From NCBI RefSeq assembly GCF_003335085.1, contig NZ_QPEJ01000016.1, positions 372,001 to 436,000 of the forward strand: a stretch of DNA of 64,000 nt, in the 5' to 3' direction. Below the pieces are notes generated by a model that did not search any database, was not told where the DNA came from, and saw only the letters and a list, made by a program, of their open reading frames with translations. Positions 36,771 to 44,997 of this stretch are shown here, in pieces (the stretch's first letter is position 1; each line of letters starts with the position of its first letter). Made by a program: the position numbers and the translations under genes. The stretch comes from Polaribacter sp. WD7 (GTDB taxonomy: Bacteria > Bacteroidota > Bacteroidia > Flavobacteriales > Flavobacteriaceae).

Positions 36771-37469
36771 ATGATTACAGACGTAATAATAAAGGAGAAA
36801 AAAGTATCAGAAAAACTAAACGGTTTTACCGTTGAAGAAGTTGGAGATGACCACTTGTATACAGGCGTAGAAACTCCGATGAAAAAAGATGCTTTTATAC
36901 TTTCTGATGAAGACAAAAAAGATAAAATCTCAAAGTTGTTTGCTGAAATTATGGACGTCATGGGGCTAGATCTTACTGATGATTCTTTAAAAGGAACACC
37001 AAAAAGAGTTGCAAAAATGTACATAGATGAAATCTTTTCTGGTCTAAACCCTACCAACAAACCCAAACCCGCTCTTTTTGATAATAAATACCAATACAAC
37101 CAAATGTTGGTAGAAAAAAATATAACTTTTTACTCTAATTGCGAACATCACTTTGTTCCTATTATAGGTAAAGCACATGTAGCTTATATTTCTTCTGGCA
37201 AAGTAATTGGGCTATCTAAACTTAATAGAATTGTACAATATTATGCTAAAAGACCTCAAGTACAAGAAAGGCTTACCAATCAAATAGCTGAAGAGCTAAA
37301 AACGATTTTAGACACTGAAGATGTGGCGGTTATTATAGACGCTAAACATCTATGTGTATCATCTAGAGGTATTAAAGATGATACTTCATCCACAGTAACA
37401 TCATACTTTGGAGGTAAATTTACTAATCAAGAAAAAATTACTGAATTACAAAACACTTTAAATTACTAA
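36771..37469 (+). CDS. folE: GTP cyclohydrolase I
   Basis: Zinc enzyme of 232 residues converting GTP to 7,8-dihydroneopterin triphosphate, the first step to folate and other pterins. The zinc ligands are in YSNCEHHFVPIIGKAH and AKHLCVSSRGI; GLSKLNRIVQYYAKRPQVQERLT is the typical substrate region. The N-terminal ~50 residues are a variable extension. Folate is a known antenna of DASH and CPD photolyases, so its position here fits cofactor supply. It is 3 bases before the next gene. Confidence 0.95.
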   Translation: MITDVIIKEKKVSEKLNGFTVEEVGDDHLYTGVETPMKKDAFILSDEDKKDKISKLFAEIMDVMGLDLTDDSLKGTPKRVAKMYIDEIFSGLNPTNKPKPALFDNKYQYNQMLVEKNITFYSNCEHHFVPIIGKAHVAYISSGKVIGLSKLNRIVQYYAKRPQVQERLTNQIAEELKTILDTEDVAVIIDAKHLCVSSRGIKDDTSSTVTSYFGGKFTNQEKITELQNTLNY

Positions 37470-37472
37470 GTC

Positions 37473-37700
37473 ATGGATTTAATCAACAAAGCACTAGAGT
37501 TTGAAAAAAGAAAAATGAGATTTCCAACAACTAGCGATCGTATTTTGGCTTCTAGAGAAGCCAAGTCTCTAATTTTAAGTCTAAATGAGATTTACAAAAA
37601 AAATAAAGATCAAAAAATAATGGATATTATGAAACGTTTGACTGCAATTAAACAGCGAATTGAAAAGCGTTTAAAAGGAAAACCTCTTACAGCAGCATAA
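37473..37700 (+). CDS. small helical protein, first of two tandem paralogues
   Basis: 75 residues, starting 3 bases after folE. It begins MDLINKALEFEKRKMRFP, followed by TTSDRILASREAKSLIL and ending in IKQRIEKRLKGKPLTAA. It is predicted to be almost all helix and basic at the C-terminus. The next gene encodes a close relative, sharing TTSDRILASRE exactly and most of the C-terminal MKRLTA-(I/V)KQ-IEKRLKG. No family recognised. Confidence 0.8.
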   Translation: MDLINKALEFEKRKMRFPTTSDRILASREAKSLILSLNEIYKKNKDQKIMDIMKRLTAIKQRIEKRLKGKPLTAA

Positions 37701-37772
37701 TAAATTCAGTTTTTTCTTGCTTTTCTAACTTTTATATCTATATTGCCAAATTAGATAAACCAGAAACGCATA

Positions 37773-37988
37773 ATGAATTTATTAGAGAGAGCCACTGAGT
37801 TTGAAAATAGAAAATTCTCTTTCAAAACTACAAGTGATAGAATCTTAGCTTCAAGAGAGGTAAAAGCTTTAATACTAGAGCTTAACGAAGTATACAAACT
37901 AGAAAAAGATCCTAAAATTATGGATCAAATGAAGCGCTTGACAGCAGTTAAACAAAAAATTGAAAAGCGCTTGAAAGGAAGACCTTAA
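37773..37988 (+). CDS. small helical protein, second of two tandem paralogues
   Basis: 71 residues (MNLLERATEFENRKFSFK, TTSDRILASREVKALIL, ending KLIEKRLKGRP-like with IEKRLKGRP). About two thirds of positions look identical to the protein at 37473-37700, so a tandem duplication is clear, followed by moderate divergence. The 72-base gap between them has no visible promoter or terminator. The next gene follows 7 bases later. Confidence 0.8.
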   Translation: MNLLERATEFENRKFSFKTTSDRILASREVKALILELNEVYKLEKDPKIMDQMKRLTAVKQKIEKRLKGRP

Positions 37989-37995
37989 AGCACTT

Positions 37996-38679
37996 ATGAA
38001 AAAAATTATAATTATTGGGGGAAGTAAAGGAATTGGAAACGCAATCTCTACTTCCCTTTTAGATGAAAATGAAGTTATAAACATTAGTAGAACTTCACCT
38101 CAAAAAACGCATCCAAATCTTACACATTACACTTGTGATGTACTTACTGATAATTTTCCTGAAATAGAAGCAGCAGATAATTTAATTTATTGTCCTGGAA
38201 GCATCAATCTAAAGCCAATATCTCGCTTAAAACTAAATGATTTTAGAAATGATTTTGAAATAAACGTAATTGGTGCTGTAAAAGCCGTCCAAAAATATTT
38301 GCCCATTCTTAAAGAAAGTAATCAATCTTCGATATTACTTTTTAGTACGGTCGCTTCTAAGTTAGGCATGCCTTTTCATGCTAGTGTTGCCGCCTCAAAA
38401 TCTGCCATAGAAGGTCTTACGAAATCTTTAGGCGCAGAATTAGCTCCAAATATTAGAGTTAATGCTATAGCTCCAACAGTAACAGATACAGATTTAGCCT
38501 CAAAATTACTACGTAATGAGCGCTTAATAGAAAACATAAAAGAGCGTCATCCTCTCAAAAAATTCTTAGACCCTAAAGAAGTAGCTGATTTGGCTACATT
38601 TTTAATCTCAGAGAAAGCAAGCTCTATTTCTGGTCAAATTTTTGAACTTGACTGCGGAATCGTAAGCTTCAAAATCTAA
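37996..38679 (+). CDS. short-chain dehydrogenase/reductase family protein lacking the catalytic Tyr
   Basis: 227 residues with a Rossmann fold: IIIGGSKGIGNAIS is the cofactor loop and NLIYCPGSIN stands where NNAG usually does. The active-site region reads LLFSTVASKLGMPFHASVAASKSAIEG: the Ser is present and the Lys is present, but the YxxxK Tyr is Val (VAASK). The C-terminal GQIFELDCG is typical. I recall the same HASVA-x-xK form in SDR proteins beside photolyases of other bacteria, so it may be a subfamily trait. Ordinary reductase chemistry is doubtful. Confidence 0.85.
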   Translation: MKKIIIIGGSKGIGNAISTSLLDENEVINISRTSPQKTHPNLTHYTCDVLTDNFPEIEAADNLIYCPGSINLKPISRLKLNDFRNDFEINVIGAVKAVQKYLPILKESNQSSILLFSTVASKLGMPFHASVAASKSAIEGLTKSLGAELAPNIRVNAIAPTVTDTDLASKLLRNERLIENIKERHPLKKFLDPKEVADLATFLISEKASSISGQIFELDCGIVSFKI

Positions 38680-38684
38680 TTTTT

Positions 38685-39161
38685 ATGACACATAGCATAT
38701 ATGACATTGAGATTAATAGTCTCAAAAACACACCTATACAATTATCAGATTTTAAAGGAAAACATATTTTAATTGTAAACGTTGCCTCTAAATGTGGTTT
38801 CACACCTCAATACAAAGAATTAGAAGAATTACATACAAAATATAAAGACAAACTTATAGTTATTGGGGTTCCTTGCAATCAGTTTGGAAAACAAGAACCA
38901 GGAGACGCTTCTGAAATTCAAGAATTTTGTCAAGTAAATTTTGGTGTATCTTTTTTAATTGCCGAGAAAGTAGATGTTAAAGGCATTAATCAACACCCGC
39001 TATATACGTGGTTAACACAAAGAGAATTTAACAATAAAAAAAGTTCTTCTGTAAAGTGGAATTTTCAAAAATATTTGATTTCACCTGAAGGTAAACTAAT
39101 CGATTACTATTTTTCCATTACTAAGCCATCGAGTTCAAAAATTACAAAATACTTAAATTAG
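38685..39161 (+). CDS. glutathione peroxidase family protein
   Basis: 158 residues. The peroxidatic Cys (not selenocysteine) is in NVASKCGFTPQYKELEELH, the Gln of the catalytic tetrad in VPCNQFGKQEPG, and the Trp in KWNFQKYLIS. Bacterial Cys-type members usually take electrons from thioredoxin. No signal peptide is present. It is 5 bases after the SDR gene, and fits removal of lipid peroxides formed by photo-oxidation. Confidence 0.93.
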   Translation: MTHSIYDIEINSLKNTPIQLSDFKGKHILIVNVASKCGFTPQYKELEELHTKYKDKLIVIGVPCNQFGKQEPGDASEIQEFCQVNFGVSFLIAEKVDVKGINQHPLYTWLTQREFNNKKSSSVKWNFQKYLISPEGKLIDYYFSITKPSSSKITKYLN

Positions 39162-39167
39162 AAATAT

Positions 39168-39356
39168 ATGTTTGGATTATTTAAGAAAAAAAGTCAATTA
39201 CAAAAATATCAAGAACTCTATAAAAAATTAATGGAAGACGCATACAAATTACAATCTATTAATAGAAGTGATAGCGATCAAAAATATCTAGAAGCAGACT
39301 TGATTTTAAAAAAGATAGAATCTTTGCAAGCAAAAGCAATTGATGAAAAAACTTAA
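39168..39356 (+). CDS. small Lacal_2735-family-like protein
   Basis: 62 residues (MFGLFKKKSQLQKYQELYKK ...), helical and probably coiled coil, with the MFGLFKKKS start I associate with the flavobacterial Lacal_2735 family. The function is unknown. It starts 6 bases after the glutathione peroxidase stop, and its last 14 bases overlap the tspO start. Confidence 0.75.
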   Translation: MFGLFKKKSQLQKYQELYKKLMEDAYKLQSINRSDSDQKYLEADLILKKIESLQAKAIDEKT

Positions 39357-39795
39357 ATATACTCTCTTATTTTTTATCATAAATTTTACGGGTTTAGCTA
39401 TTGGTAATTTTTTTATGAATGGTGGTCCAAAGTCTGATTGGTATTTAAATCTAAACAAAGCACCCTGGACACCCCCAGGTTGGGTATTTGGTGCTGCTTG
39501 GACTTTTATTATGATTTGTTTTTCTATATATTTAGGAAAACAATTTTCAGAAAAAAATCGAAGTAAATTAATAAGTGTCGTCTTTTGTTTAGCTTTTATT
39601 CTTAACGTAAGTTGGAATTATATATTTTTTAATCAACAACTGATTTTCTTAGCCTTAATTAACATTACACTATTAACAACAGTTTTATGCTATTGCTTTT
39701 TTAATTTTAAGAATTATAATTATTTGTTGCTGCCCTATATAATTTGGTTGTGTATAGCAACCTCTTTAAACCTATATATTCTAGTACACAACTAA
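39343..39795 (+). CDS. tspO: TspO/MBR family membrane protein
   Basis: 150 residues from ATG 39343; a TTG three bases earlier is less likely. Five hydrophobic segments are visible, with the family motif LNLNKAPWTPPGWVFGAAWT after the first helix. TspO proteins bind porphyrins and are linked to light and oxidative stress, in which they may help degrade or export phototoxic tetrapyrroles. Its presence in a photolyase operon fits this. It ends 1 base before the SRPBCC gene. Confidence 0.93.
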   Translation: MKKLKYTLLFFIINFTGLAIGNFFMNGGPKSDWYLNLNKAPWTPPGWVFGAAWTFIMICFSIYLGKQFSEKNRSKLISVVFCLAFILNVSWNYIFFNQQLIFLALINITLLTTVLCYCFFNFKNYNYLLLPYIIWLCIATSLNLYILVHN

Positions 39796-39796
39796 T

Positions 39797-40261
39797 ATGA
39801 AAATATACACATTACATAAAAAACAAAAATTACCCATCTCTGTTGATCAAGCCTGGGAATTTTTATCTAGCCCAAAAAATTTAAAAACAATTACACCCGA
39901 ATACATGGGGTTTCATATTCTTTCTGGAGCAAATAAACCTATGTTTCCTGGTCAAATCATTCAATATATTGTTACACCTGTACTAGGCATCAAAACAAAA
40001 TGGGTAACTGAAATAACCCATGTTAAAGACAAAGAATATTTTGTAGATGAGCAACGTTACGGACCGTATGCTTTATGGCATCACAAACATTTTATTAATA
40101 AAATTGAAGGTGGTGTAGAAATGGAAGATATTATAGATTACAAAATACCTATGGGCATTTTAGGCCAAATAGTACACCCTATTTTGGTAAAACCAAAACT
40201 TGAAGAGATTTTTAATTACAGGCAAAAAAAACTGATATCCCTTTTTGGAGAATACAAGTAA
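39797..40261 (+). CDS. SRPBCC-fold ligand-binding protein
   Basis: 154 residues with the START/Bet v1-like pattern: LPISVDQAWEFLSSPKNLKT and ITPEYMGFHIL at the start, DEQRYGPYALWHHKHFI in the middle, and a C-terminal helix with LEEIFNYRQKKL. It is a hydrophobic-cavity fold with unknown ligand. Similar genes sit directly before CPD photolyase genes in other bacteria, as I recall. It is spaced 1 base from both neighbours. Confidence 0.85.
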   Translation: MKIYTLHKKQKLPISVDQAWEFLSSPKNLKTITPEYMGFHILSGANKPMFPGQIIQYIVTPVLGIKTKWVTEITHVKDKEYFVDEQRYGPYALWHHKHFINKIEGGVEMEDIIDYKIPMGILGQIVHPILVKPKLEEIFNYRQKKLISLFGEYK

Positions 40262-40262
40262 A

Positions 40263-41567
40263 ATGAAAAAGACAATTAATATTTTTTGGTTTAGACGAGA
40301 TTTAAGATTAGATGACAATATTGGTTTCTATAATGCCTTAAAAAGTGAGCACCCTGTGCTTCCTATTTTTATTTTTGATGAAGCTATTTTAGATAAATTG
40401 CCAAAAGATGATGCACGTGTTACTTTTATTTTTAATGAATTGCAAAAGATGAGAAAAACCTTGCAAGATGAAAATGATAGTAGTTTGGCCATTTTTTATG
40501 GAACACCAAAACAGATTTATCAAAATTTAATAGAAGATTACCACATAGATACTGTTTTTACCAATAGAGATTACGAACCTTATGCAAGGGAAAGAGACAA
40601 AGAAATTAAAGGGTTATTAACAGAAAAGAACATTAATTTTAAAACCTTTAAAGACCAAGTAATTTTTGAAAAAAACGAAGTGGTTAAAAAAGATGGAGAT
40701 CCTTATGTTGTATACACTCCTTATATGAAAGTTTGGAAAGAGCAATTTAAAACCTATAATTTAGACATTTACTACACAAATTCTTATTTAAAAAACCTTG
40801 TAAAAAACACACGTTTACCTAACCTTTCCTTATCCGATTTAGGTTTTACAAGGTCAGGTATAAAAATTGAACAATACAAGGTTACCCCTACATTAATTCA
40901 AGAATATGAAGATACACGTAACTTTCCTGCAAAAGATGCCACCTCTAAATTAGGACCACATTTACGTTTTGGAACAGTTAGCGTTAGAAAAATGATAAAA
41001 AAGGCTACCGCAGAAAAAAACGAAATCTTTTGGCAAGAATTAATTTGGAGAGAATTTTTCATGCAAATTTTATGGCATTTCCCACATACTCAAAACAAAG
41101 CTTTTAAAGAAAAATATGACAGAATAGCATGGAGAAATAATGAAGAAGAGTTTAAAGCATGGTGTAAAGGAGAAACAGGTTACCCTTTAGTAGATGCAGG
41201 AATGCGCCAATTAAACAAAACTGGTTTTATGCACAATAGAGTACGCATGTTAGTTGGTAGTTTTTTATGCAAACACTTACTTATAGATTGGAGATGGGGA
41301 GAAGCTTATTTTGCAGAAAAATTGCACGATTATGAAATGGCAAGTAATGTTGGTAATTGGCAATGGATTGCTGGTTCTGGCGTAGACGCATCTCCATACT
41401 TTAGAATATTCAATCCTACAACTCAAATTAAAAAATTTGACAAAAACCTAAATTATATCAAAAAATGGGTTCCAGAATTTCAGGAACTTAACTATGTAAA
41501 AGAAATTGTAAACCATAAATTTGCTAGAGAACGCTGTTTAAAAGTATATAAAGAAGCTGTTTCTTAA
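40263..41567 (+). CDS. phrB: class I CPD photolyase (deoxyribodipyrimidine photo-lyase)
   Basis: 434 residues from ATG 40263; an in-frame TTG at 40245 lies inside the previous gene and is rejected. The antenna domain begins NIFWFRRDLRLDDNIGF. The FAD domain carries WQELIWREFFMQILWHFP, GETGYPLVDAGMRQLNKTG, and MASNVGNWQWIAGSGVDASP then YFRIFNPTTQ. This is the standard form, unlike the homologue at 34412. It repairs cyclobutane pyrimidine dimers with blue light. It is the last gene of operon 2. Confidence 0.95.
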   Translation: MKKTINIFWFRRDLRLDDNIGFYNALKSEHPVLPIFIFDEAILDKLPKDDARVTFIFNELQKMRKTLQDENDSSLAIFYGTPKQIYQNLIEDYHIDTVFTNRDYEPYARERDKEIKGLLTEKNINFKTFKDQVIFEKNEVVKKDGDPYVVYTPYMKVWKEQFKTYNLDIYYTNSYLKNLVKNTRLPNLSLSDLGFTRSGIKIEQYKVTPTLIQEYEDTRNFPAKDATSKLGPHLRFGTVSVRKMIKKATAEKNEIFWQELIWREFFMQILWHFPHTQNKAFKEKYDRIAWRNNEEEFKAWCKGETGYPLVDAGMRQLNKTGFMHNRVRMLVGSFLCKHLLIDWRWGEAYFAEKLHDYEMASNVGNWQWIAGSGVDASPYFRIFNPTTQIKKFDKNLNYIKKWVPEFQELNYVKEIVNHKFARERCLKVYKEAVS

Positions 41568-41755
41568 CTATAAAGATCCTTTTTCAATCATAGATTGAAT
41601 TAAATAAGTTACTAAAAAACAAAACAATAGTCTACAAATACAAAAAAAAGAATACGATACAAAGCAACAAATAAACTATTTAACCGTTCTGAAACTAGTA
41701 AACAGAAATTACAAAAAAGTAAATTTTTGTTTTAATACATTTTTTATTCTTGATT

Positions 41756-41786
41756 AAAGCTTCAATTTATTTGAAGCTTTTTTTAT
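41756..41786 (+). terminator. terminator in the gap after phrB
   Basis: A 10-base stem (41756-41765 with 41771-41780) around TTTAT, followed by T-run. It lies 189 bases after the phrB stop. It may serve phrB with a long 3' tail, or end an unrecognised small RNA. The rest of 41568-41855 shows no gene. Confidence 0.75.
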
Positions 41787-41855
41787 GAAATTTTTTAAAA
41801 TTTATCTTGGAGGTCATTAATTTTTATATTTTATTTGCGCTCGTTAAAAATAATA

Positions 41856-41929
41856 GCCGATGTAGCTCAGCTGGCTAGAGCAGCTGATTTGTAATCAGCA
41901 GGTCGTGGGTTCGAGTCCCTCCATCGGCT
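41856..41929 (+). tRNA. tRNA-Thr (anticodon TGT)
   Basis: 74 bases, cloverleaf complete. Acceptor stem GCCGATG with CATCGGC and discriminator T. Anticodon stem GCTGA/TCAGC encloses TTTGTAA, anticodon TGT. T arm contains GGTTCGAGTCC. CCA is not encoded. Confidence 0.96.
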
Positions 41930-41939
41930 CAATTTAAAA

Positions 41940-41978
41940 AAAGTCTCAAAAAATATATATTTTGAGACTTTCTTTTTT
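41940..41978 (+). terminator. terminator between the two tRNA genes
   Basis: A 12-base stem (41940-41951 with 41960-41971) around AATATATA, followed by a T-run. It lies 10 bases after tRNA-Thr, so the following tRNA-Pro probably has its own promoter. Confidence 0.85.
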
Positions 41979-41999
41979 TTATTTTAGCAACACTAATTT

Positions 42000-42074
42000 C
42001 GGGTAGTAGCTTAGTCCGGTTAAAGTGCTGGTCTGGGGGACCAGAGATCGGAGGTTCGAATCCTCTCTACCCGA
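42000..42074 (+). tRNA. tRNA-Pro (anticodon GGG)
   Basis: 75 bases. Acceptor stem CGGGTAG with CTACCCG and discriminator A. Anticodon stem CTGGT/ACCAG encloses CTGGGGG, anticodon GGG. T arm contains GGTTCGAATCC. It is the second proline tRNA of the window, reading CCC/CCT codons, complementing the TGG tRNA at 26088. Confidence 0.95.
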
Positions 42075-42386
42075 CTTTTAATGATAATTTAAATTTGTAT
42101 CGTTTCTCTGTAATAGATTCTCAAAATTTTAATTAAACCTTAAAGAATCTTATTCATAAAACAGTTAAGTTCTTTTAAAATTAACACACTTATAAAAAAC
42201 TTTAATCATCAGTATTTAAAAGATATCCTTTCAGTACTAAACAGATCGATCTATTACTTACGGAAGTATAGAATTTATAATACTTGAAAAATAGTTCAAA
42301 AAAGAACTTGTATAAGTATCACTAAAACCTAAAAATTTATAAAATCTTTATTATTTTAGTGGTTTATTTATTAGAATCATAATTAC
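42075..42386. other. gene-free AT-rich stretch before udk
   Basis: 312 bases between tRNA-Pro and udk. I see only a perfect 10-base palindrome AGATCGATCT at 42243-42252 and no open frame, exact TAnnTTTG box or terminator. The udk promoter is probably here but not identified. Confidence 0.5.
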
Positions 42387-42992
42387 ATGCTTATTATCGG
42401 AATTGCAGGTGGTACTGGTAGTGGAAAAACTACGGTAGTAAACCAAATTGTTAAACATTTACCTACAGATGAAGTCTGCGTCTTGTCTCAAGACTCCTAC
42501 TATAAAGCTACTGACAATCTATCTTACGAAGAAAGAACTAAGATAAATTTTGATCATCCAAGAGCAATTGATTTTGAGTTATTAGTAAAACATTTACAAC
42601 ATTTAAAAAAAGGAAAAACCATAGAACAACCTATTTATTCTTTTGTCACACATAACAGAACTAAAGATACATTAATAACTAGACCTAGAAAAGTTGTCAT
42701 TGTAGAGGGTATTCTTATTTTTAATAATGAGGAACTTAGAAGCTTGTTTGATATAAAAATATTTGTCCATGCAGATACAGATGAACGTTTAATACGCAGA
42801 GTTCGAAGAGATATTTCTGAAAGAGGTAGAGATATAGATGAAGTTTTAAATCGTTATCAAAATACGTTAAAACCAATGCATTTACAATTTATAGAACCTA
42901 CAAAAAATTTTGCAGATCTAATTATACCTAATGACAAACACAATACAGTTGCTATTGATATTGTCAGAACAGTAATAAACGAACGATTGTAA
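42387..42992 (+). CDS. udk: uridine kinase
   Basis: 201 residues, P-loop kinase phosphorylating uridine and cytidine for pyrimidine salvage. Walker A is GIAGGTGSGKTTV; SQDSYYKATDNL and NFDHPRAIDF form the nucleoside site; FVHADTDERLIRRVRRDISERGR is the lid region. It heads a group of udk, divIC-like, mutA, small membrane protein and scpA, all tightly spaced, and pairs functionally with cdd at 60.9 kb. Confidence 0.95.
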   Translation: MLIIGIAGGTGSGKTTVVNQIVKHLPTDEVCVLSQDSYYKATDNLSYEERTKINFDHPRAIDFELLVKHLQHLKKGKTIEQPIYSFVTHNRTKDTLITRPRKVVIVEGILIFNNEELRSLFDIKIFVHADTDERLIRRVRRDISERGRDIDEVLNRYQNTLKPMHLQFIEPTKNFADLIIPNDKHNTVAIDIVRTVINERL

Positions 42993-42996
42993 CTTG

Positions 42997-43320
42997 ATGA
43001 ATTTTAACAAAGTAAAAAATAGTAAAATTGTAAAAATTACAACAAATATATTTGTACTAATTGGTGTACCCTTTTTAATTTGGATGTGTTTTTTTGATGA
43101 AAATTCTTATGTTGTACATAAAAAATTCAACAATGAAATTACTGATTTGGAAAATACAATTTTATTTTATCAGAAAAAAATAGCCGAAGACAAAGCTATT
43201 ATTAAAAGCTTAAAAGATTCATTACAGTTAGAAAAATTTGCTAGAGAAAAATATTTAATGAAAAAAGAAAATGAAGATATATATATTATAGAATTTGATA
43301 CCTTAAAAAATAATGACTAA
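42997..43320 (+). CDS. septum formation initiator (DivIC/FtsB-like) protein
   Basis: 107 residues from ATG 42997. A short cytoplasmic start is followed by one membrane helix (~19-37, NIFVLIGVPFLIWMCFF) and a coiled coil (EITDLENTILFYQKKIAEDK ...), then EKFAREKYLMKKENEDIYII, the tail motif of the DivIC/FtsB family. These proteins form the FtsL/FtsQ-type division scaffold. It overlaps mutA by 8 bases. Confidence 0.88.
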   Translation: MNFNKVKNSKIVKITTNIFVLIGVPFLIWMCFFDENSYVVHKKFNNEITDLENTILFYQKKIAEDKAIIKSLKDSLQLEKFAREKYLMKKENEDIYIIEFDTLKNND

Positions 43321-44659
43321 GTTCTTATTTGATGAATTTCATAAAATATCACCTGCAGCTTGGAAACAGAAAATTCAATTTGATTTAAAAGGTGATGATT
43401 ACAATGACACTTTACTTTGGAAAACAAATGAAGGCATTGTTGTAAAACCTTTTTATACATCAGAAGACAGAACAAATCTAACAACTAAATCCTCTCAAAA
43501 AGATTTTAATATATGTCAAAGCATATTTGTTGATGATGAAAAAATAGCAAATTCATTAGCTATTGATGCTTTAAACAGAGGAGCAAATTCAATACAGCTT
43601 AAAGCTAATTCTACTTTTAACTACGCTATTTTACTTAGAAACATCAACCTTAAAAACACCATACTCTATTTTAATTTCTCTTTTTTAGACGCTAATTTTA
43701 CCATTGAGCTTTCTAAACACATAAATTCTCAAAATGCCTATTTTCAAGTAGATATTATTGGTAATTTAGCAGAAACAGGTAACTGGTTTTACAACTTAAA
43801 AAATGATTTTTCCATTTTAGAAAACATCGTAAACAACACTACAAATAGTATTTCTGTGTCATTAGATTTATATCAAAATTCTGGAGCTTCTATTACACAA
43901 CAACTTGCTTACACATTAGCTCATGCTAACGAATATTTGAATTATTTTGGAAGCAAAGTGGCTTCAAGAATTCATTTTATCTTTTCTGTTGGAACAAATT
44001 ATTTCTTTGAAATTTCTAAAATTAGAGCTTTTAGAATATTATGGAAATCTCTTTTAAGAGAATATTCTTTAAATAATAATACTCATATTTTTACAACACC
44101 AACGCTAAGAAATAAAACTCTTAAAGACTATAATGTTAACATGCTAAGAACTACATCAGAATGTATGAGTGCTATTTTTGGTGGATCAAATACAATTGCT
44201 AACGTTGCTTACGATGCTTTTTTTCAAAAGTCTAATGAATTTGGTGAAAGAATTTCAAGAAATCAATTGCTAATATTAAAAGAAGAATGCCAATTTGAAT
44301 CACCACAAAATTATGCAAACGGTAGTTATTACATTGAATCTATAACGCATCAGCTTGCAGAAAATGCTCTTTTTATATTTAAAGAGATTGAAAATTCAGG
44401 TGGTTTTTTAAAACAGTTGAAGTCTGGGAAAATTCAAGAAAAAATAAAACAGAACGTTTTAAAAGAAAATAATCAATTTCTGAATAAAGAATTGGTTTTG
44501 GTAGGCACTAATTACTTACAAAACAAGAAAGAATCACATCATTCTAAATTTGAATTATACCCTTTTGTAAAAGAAAGAAATATAAAAACCCTAATTCCTC
44601 CAATAAATCGTAACCGAATTTCCGAATTAGATGAAAAAAACAAATCCCCTCTAAAATAG
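43313..44659 (+). CDS. mutA: methylmalonyl-CoA mutase small (beta) subunit
   Basis: 448 residues, shorter than the ~600 of many small subunits because the C-terminal B12-binding-like domain is missing. It retains the TIM-barrel-like half: FRILWKSLLREYSLN, TTSECMSAIFGGSNTIANVAYD, RISRNQLLILKEEC. It is the non-catalytic partner of ScpA. It starts within the divIC-like gene and is separated from scpA by a 110-residue membrane protein gene. Confidence 0.88.
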   Translation: MTKFLFDEFHKISPAAWKQKIQFDLKGDDYNDTLLWKTNEGIVVKPFYTSEDRTNLTTKSSQKDFNICQSIFVDDEKIANSLAIDALNRGANSIQLKANSTFNYAILLRNINLKNTILYFNFSFLDANFTIELSKHINSQNAYFQVDIIGNLAETGNWFYNLKNDFSILENIVNNTTNSISVSLDLYQNSGASITQQLAYTLAHANEYLNYFGSKVASRIHFIFSVGTNYFFEISKIRAFRILWKSLLREYSLNNNTHIFTTPTLRNKTLKDYNVNMLRTTSECMSAIFGGSNTIANVAYDAFFQKSNEFGERISRNQLLILKEECQFESPQNYANGSYYIESITHQLAENALFIFKEIENSGGFLKQLKSGKIQEKIKQNVLKENNQFLNKELVLVGTNYLQNKKESHHSKFELYPFVKERNIKTLIPPINRNRISELDEKNKSPLK

Positions 44660-44664
44660 TATTT

Positions 44665-44997
44665 ATGAATAATCAAAAAGAAATTGTTACACTACAAAAA
44701 AAGCAAAAAAATATAAAAAAAGAAATACAAGTAGTCAAAAAGAAACTACCTACATATGTAATCGCTTTTTTATTTTTTGCCTCTATTAGTCTCTATTTTC
44801 TTGAAGAAAGGTTTTACAATTTTTTTGGAAATAGCGTTAAGTTAGTCATAATAATTATACTTATAGCCTCGGTTATTTTCCTTCTTTTCCTAATAAAATT
44901 ATACATAAATATCAAAACAAAACAAAAAGAATCAAAAAACATCGGTAGCAAGCTATACAAACTTATGAAGTTGGAGGTTAAAAATGATAATGAATAG
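44665..44997 (+). CDS. small membrane protein between mutA and scpA, unrecognised
   Basis: 110 residues. A Lys-rich N-terminal helix ([20 protein letters not shown]) precedes two hydrophobic segments (~29-45 and ~55-80), then a Lys-rich C-terminal helix. No family recognised. It starts 5 bases after mutA and overlaps scpA by 14 bases, so it is co-expressed with the mutase; no link to its function is evident. Confidence 0.7.
   Translation: MNNQKEIVTLQKKQKNIKKEIQVVKKKLPTYVIAFLFFASISLYFLEERFYNFFGNSVKLVIIIILIASVIFLLFLIKLYINIKTKQKESKNIGSKLYKLMKLEVKNDNE

Noticed and set aside
38685-39161. Glutathione peroxidase considered as a selenoprotein
   Set aside because: The active-site codon is TGT (Cys), with no in-frame TGA.
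40245-40262. Upstream TTG start for the CPD photolyase
   Set aside because: It lies inside the SRPBCC gene; ATG 40263 gives the usual N-terminus.
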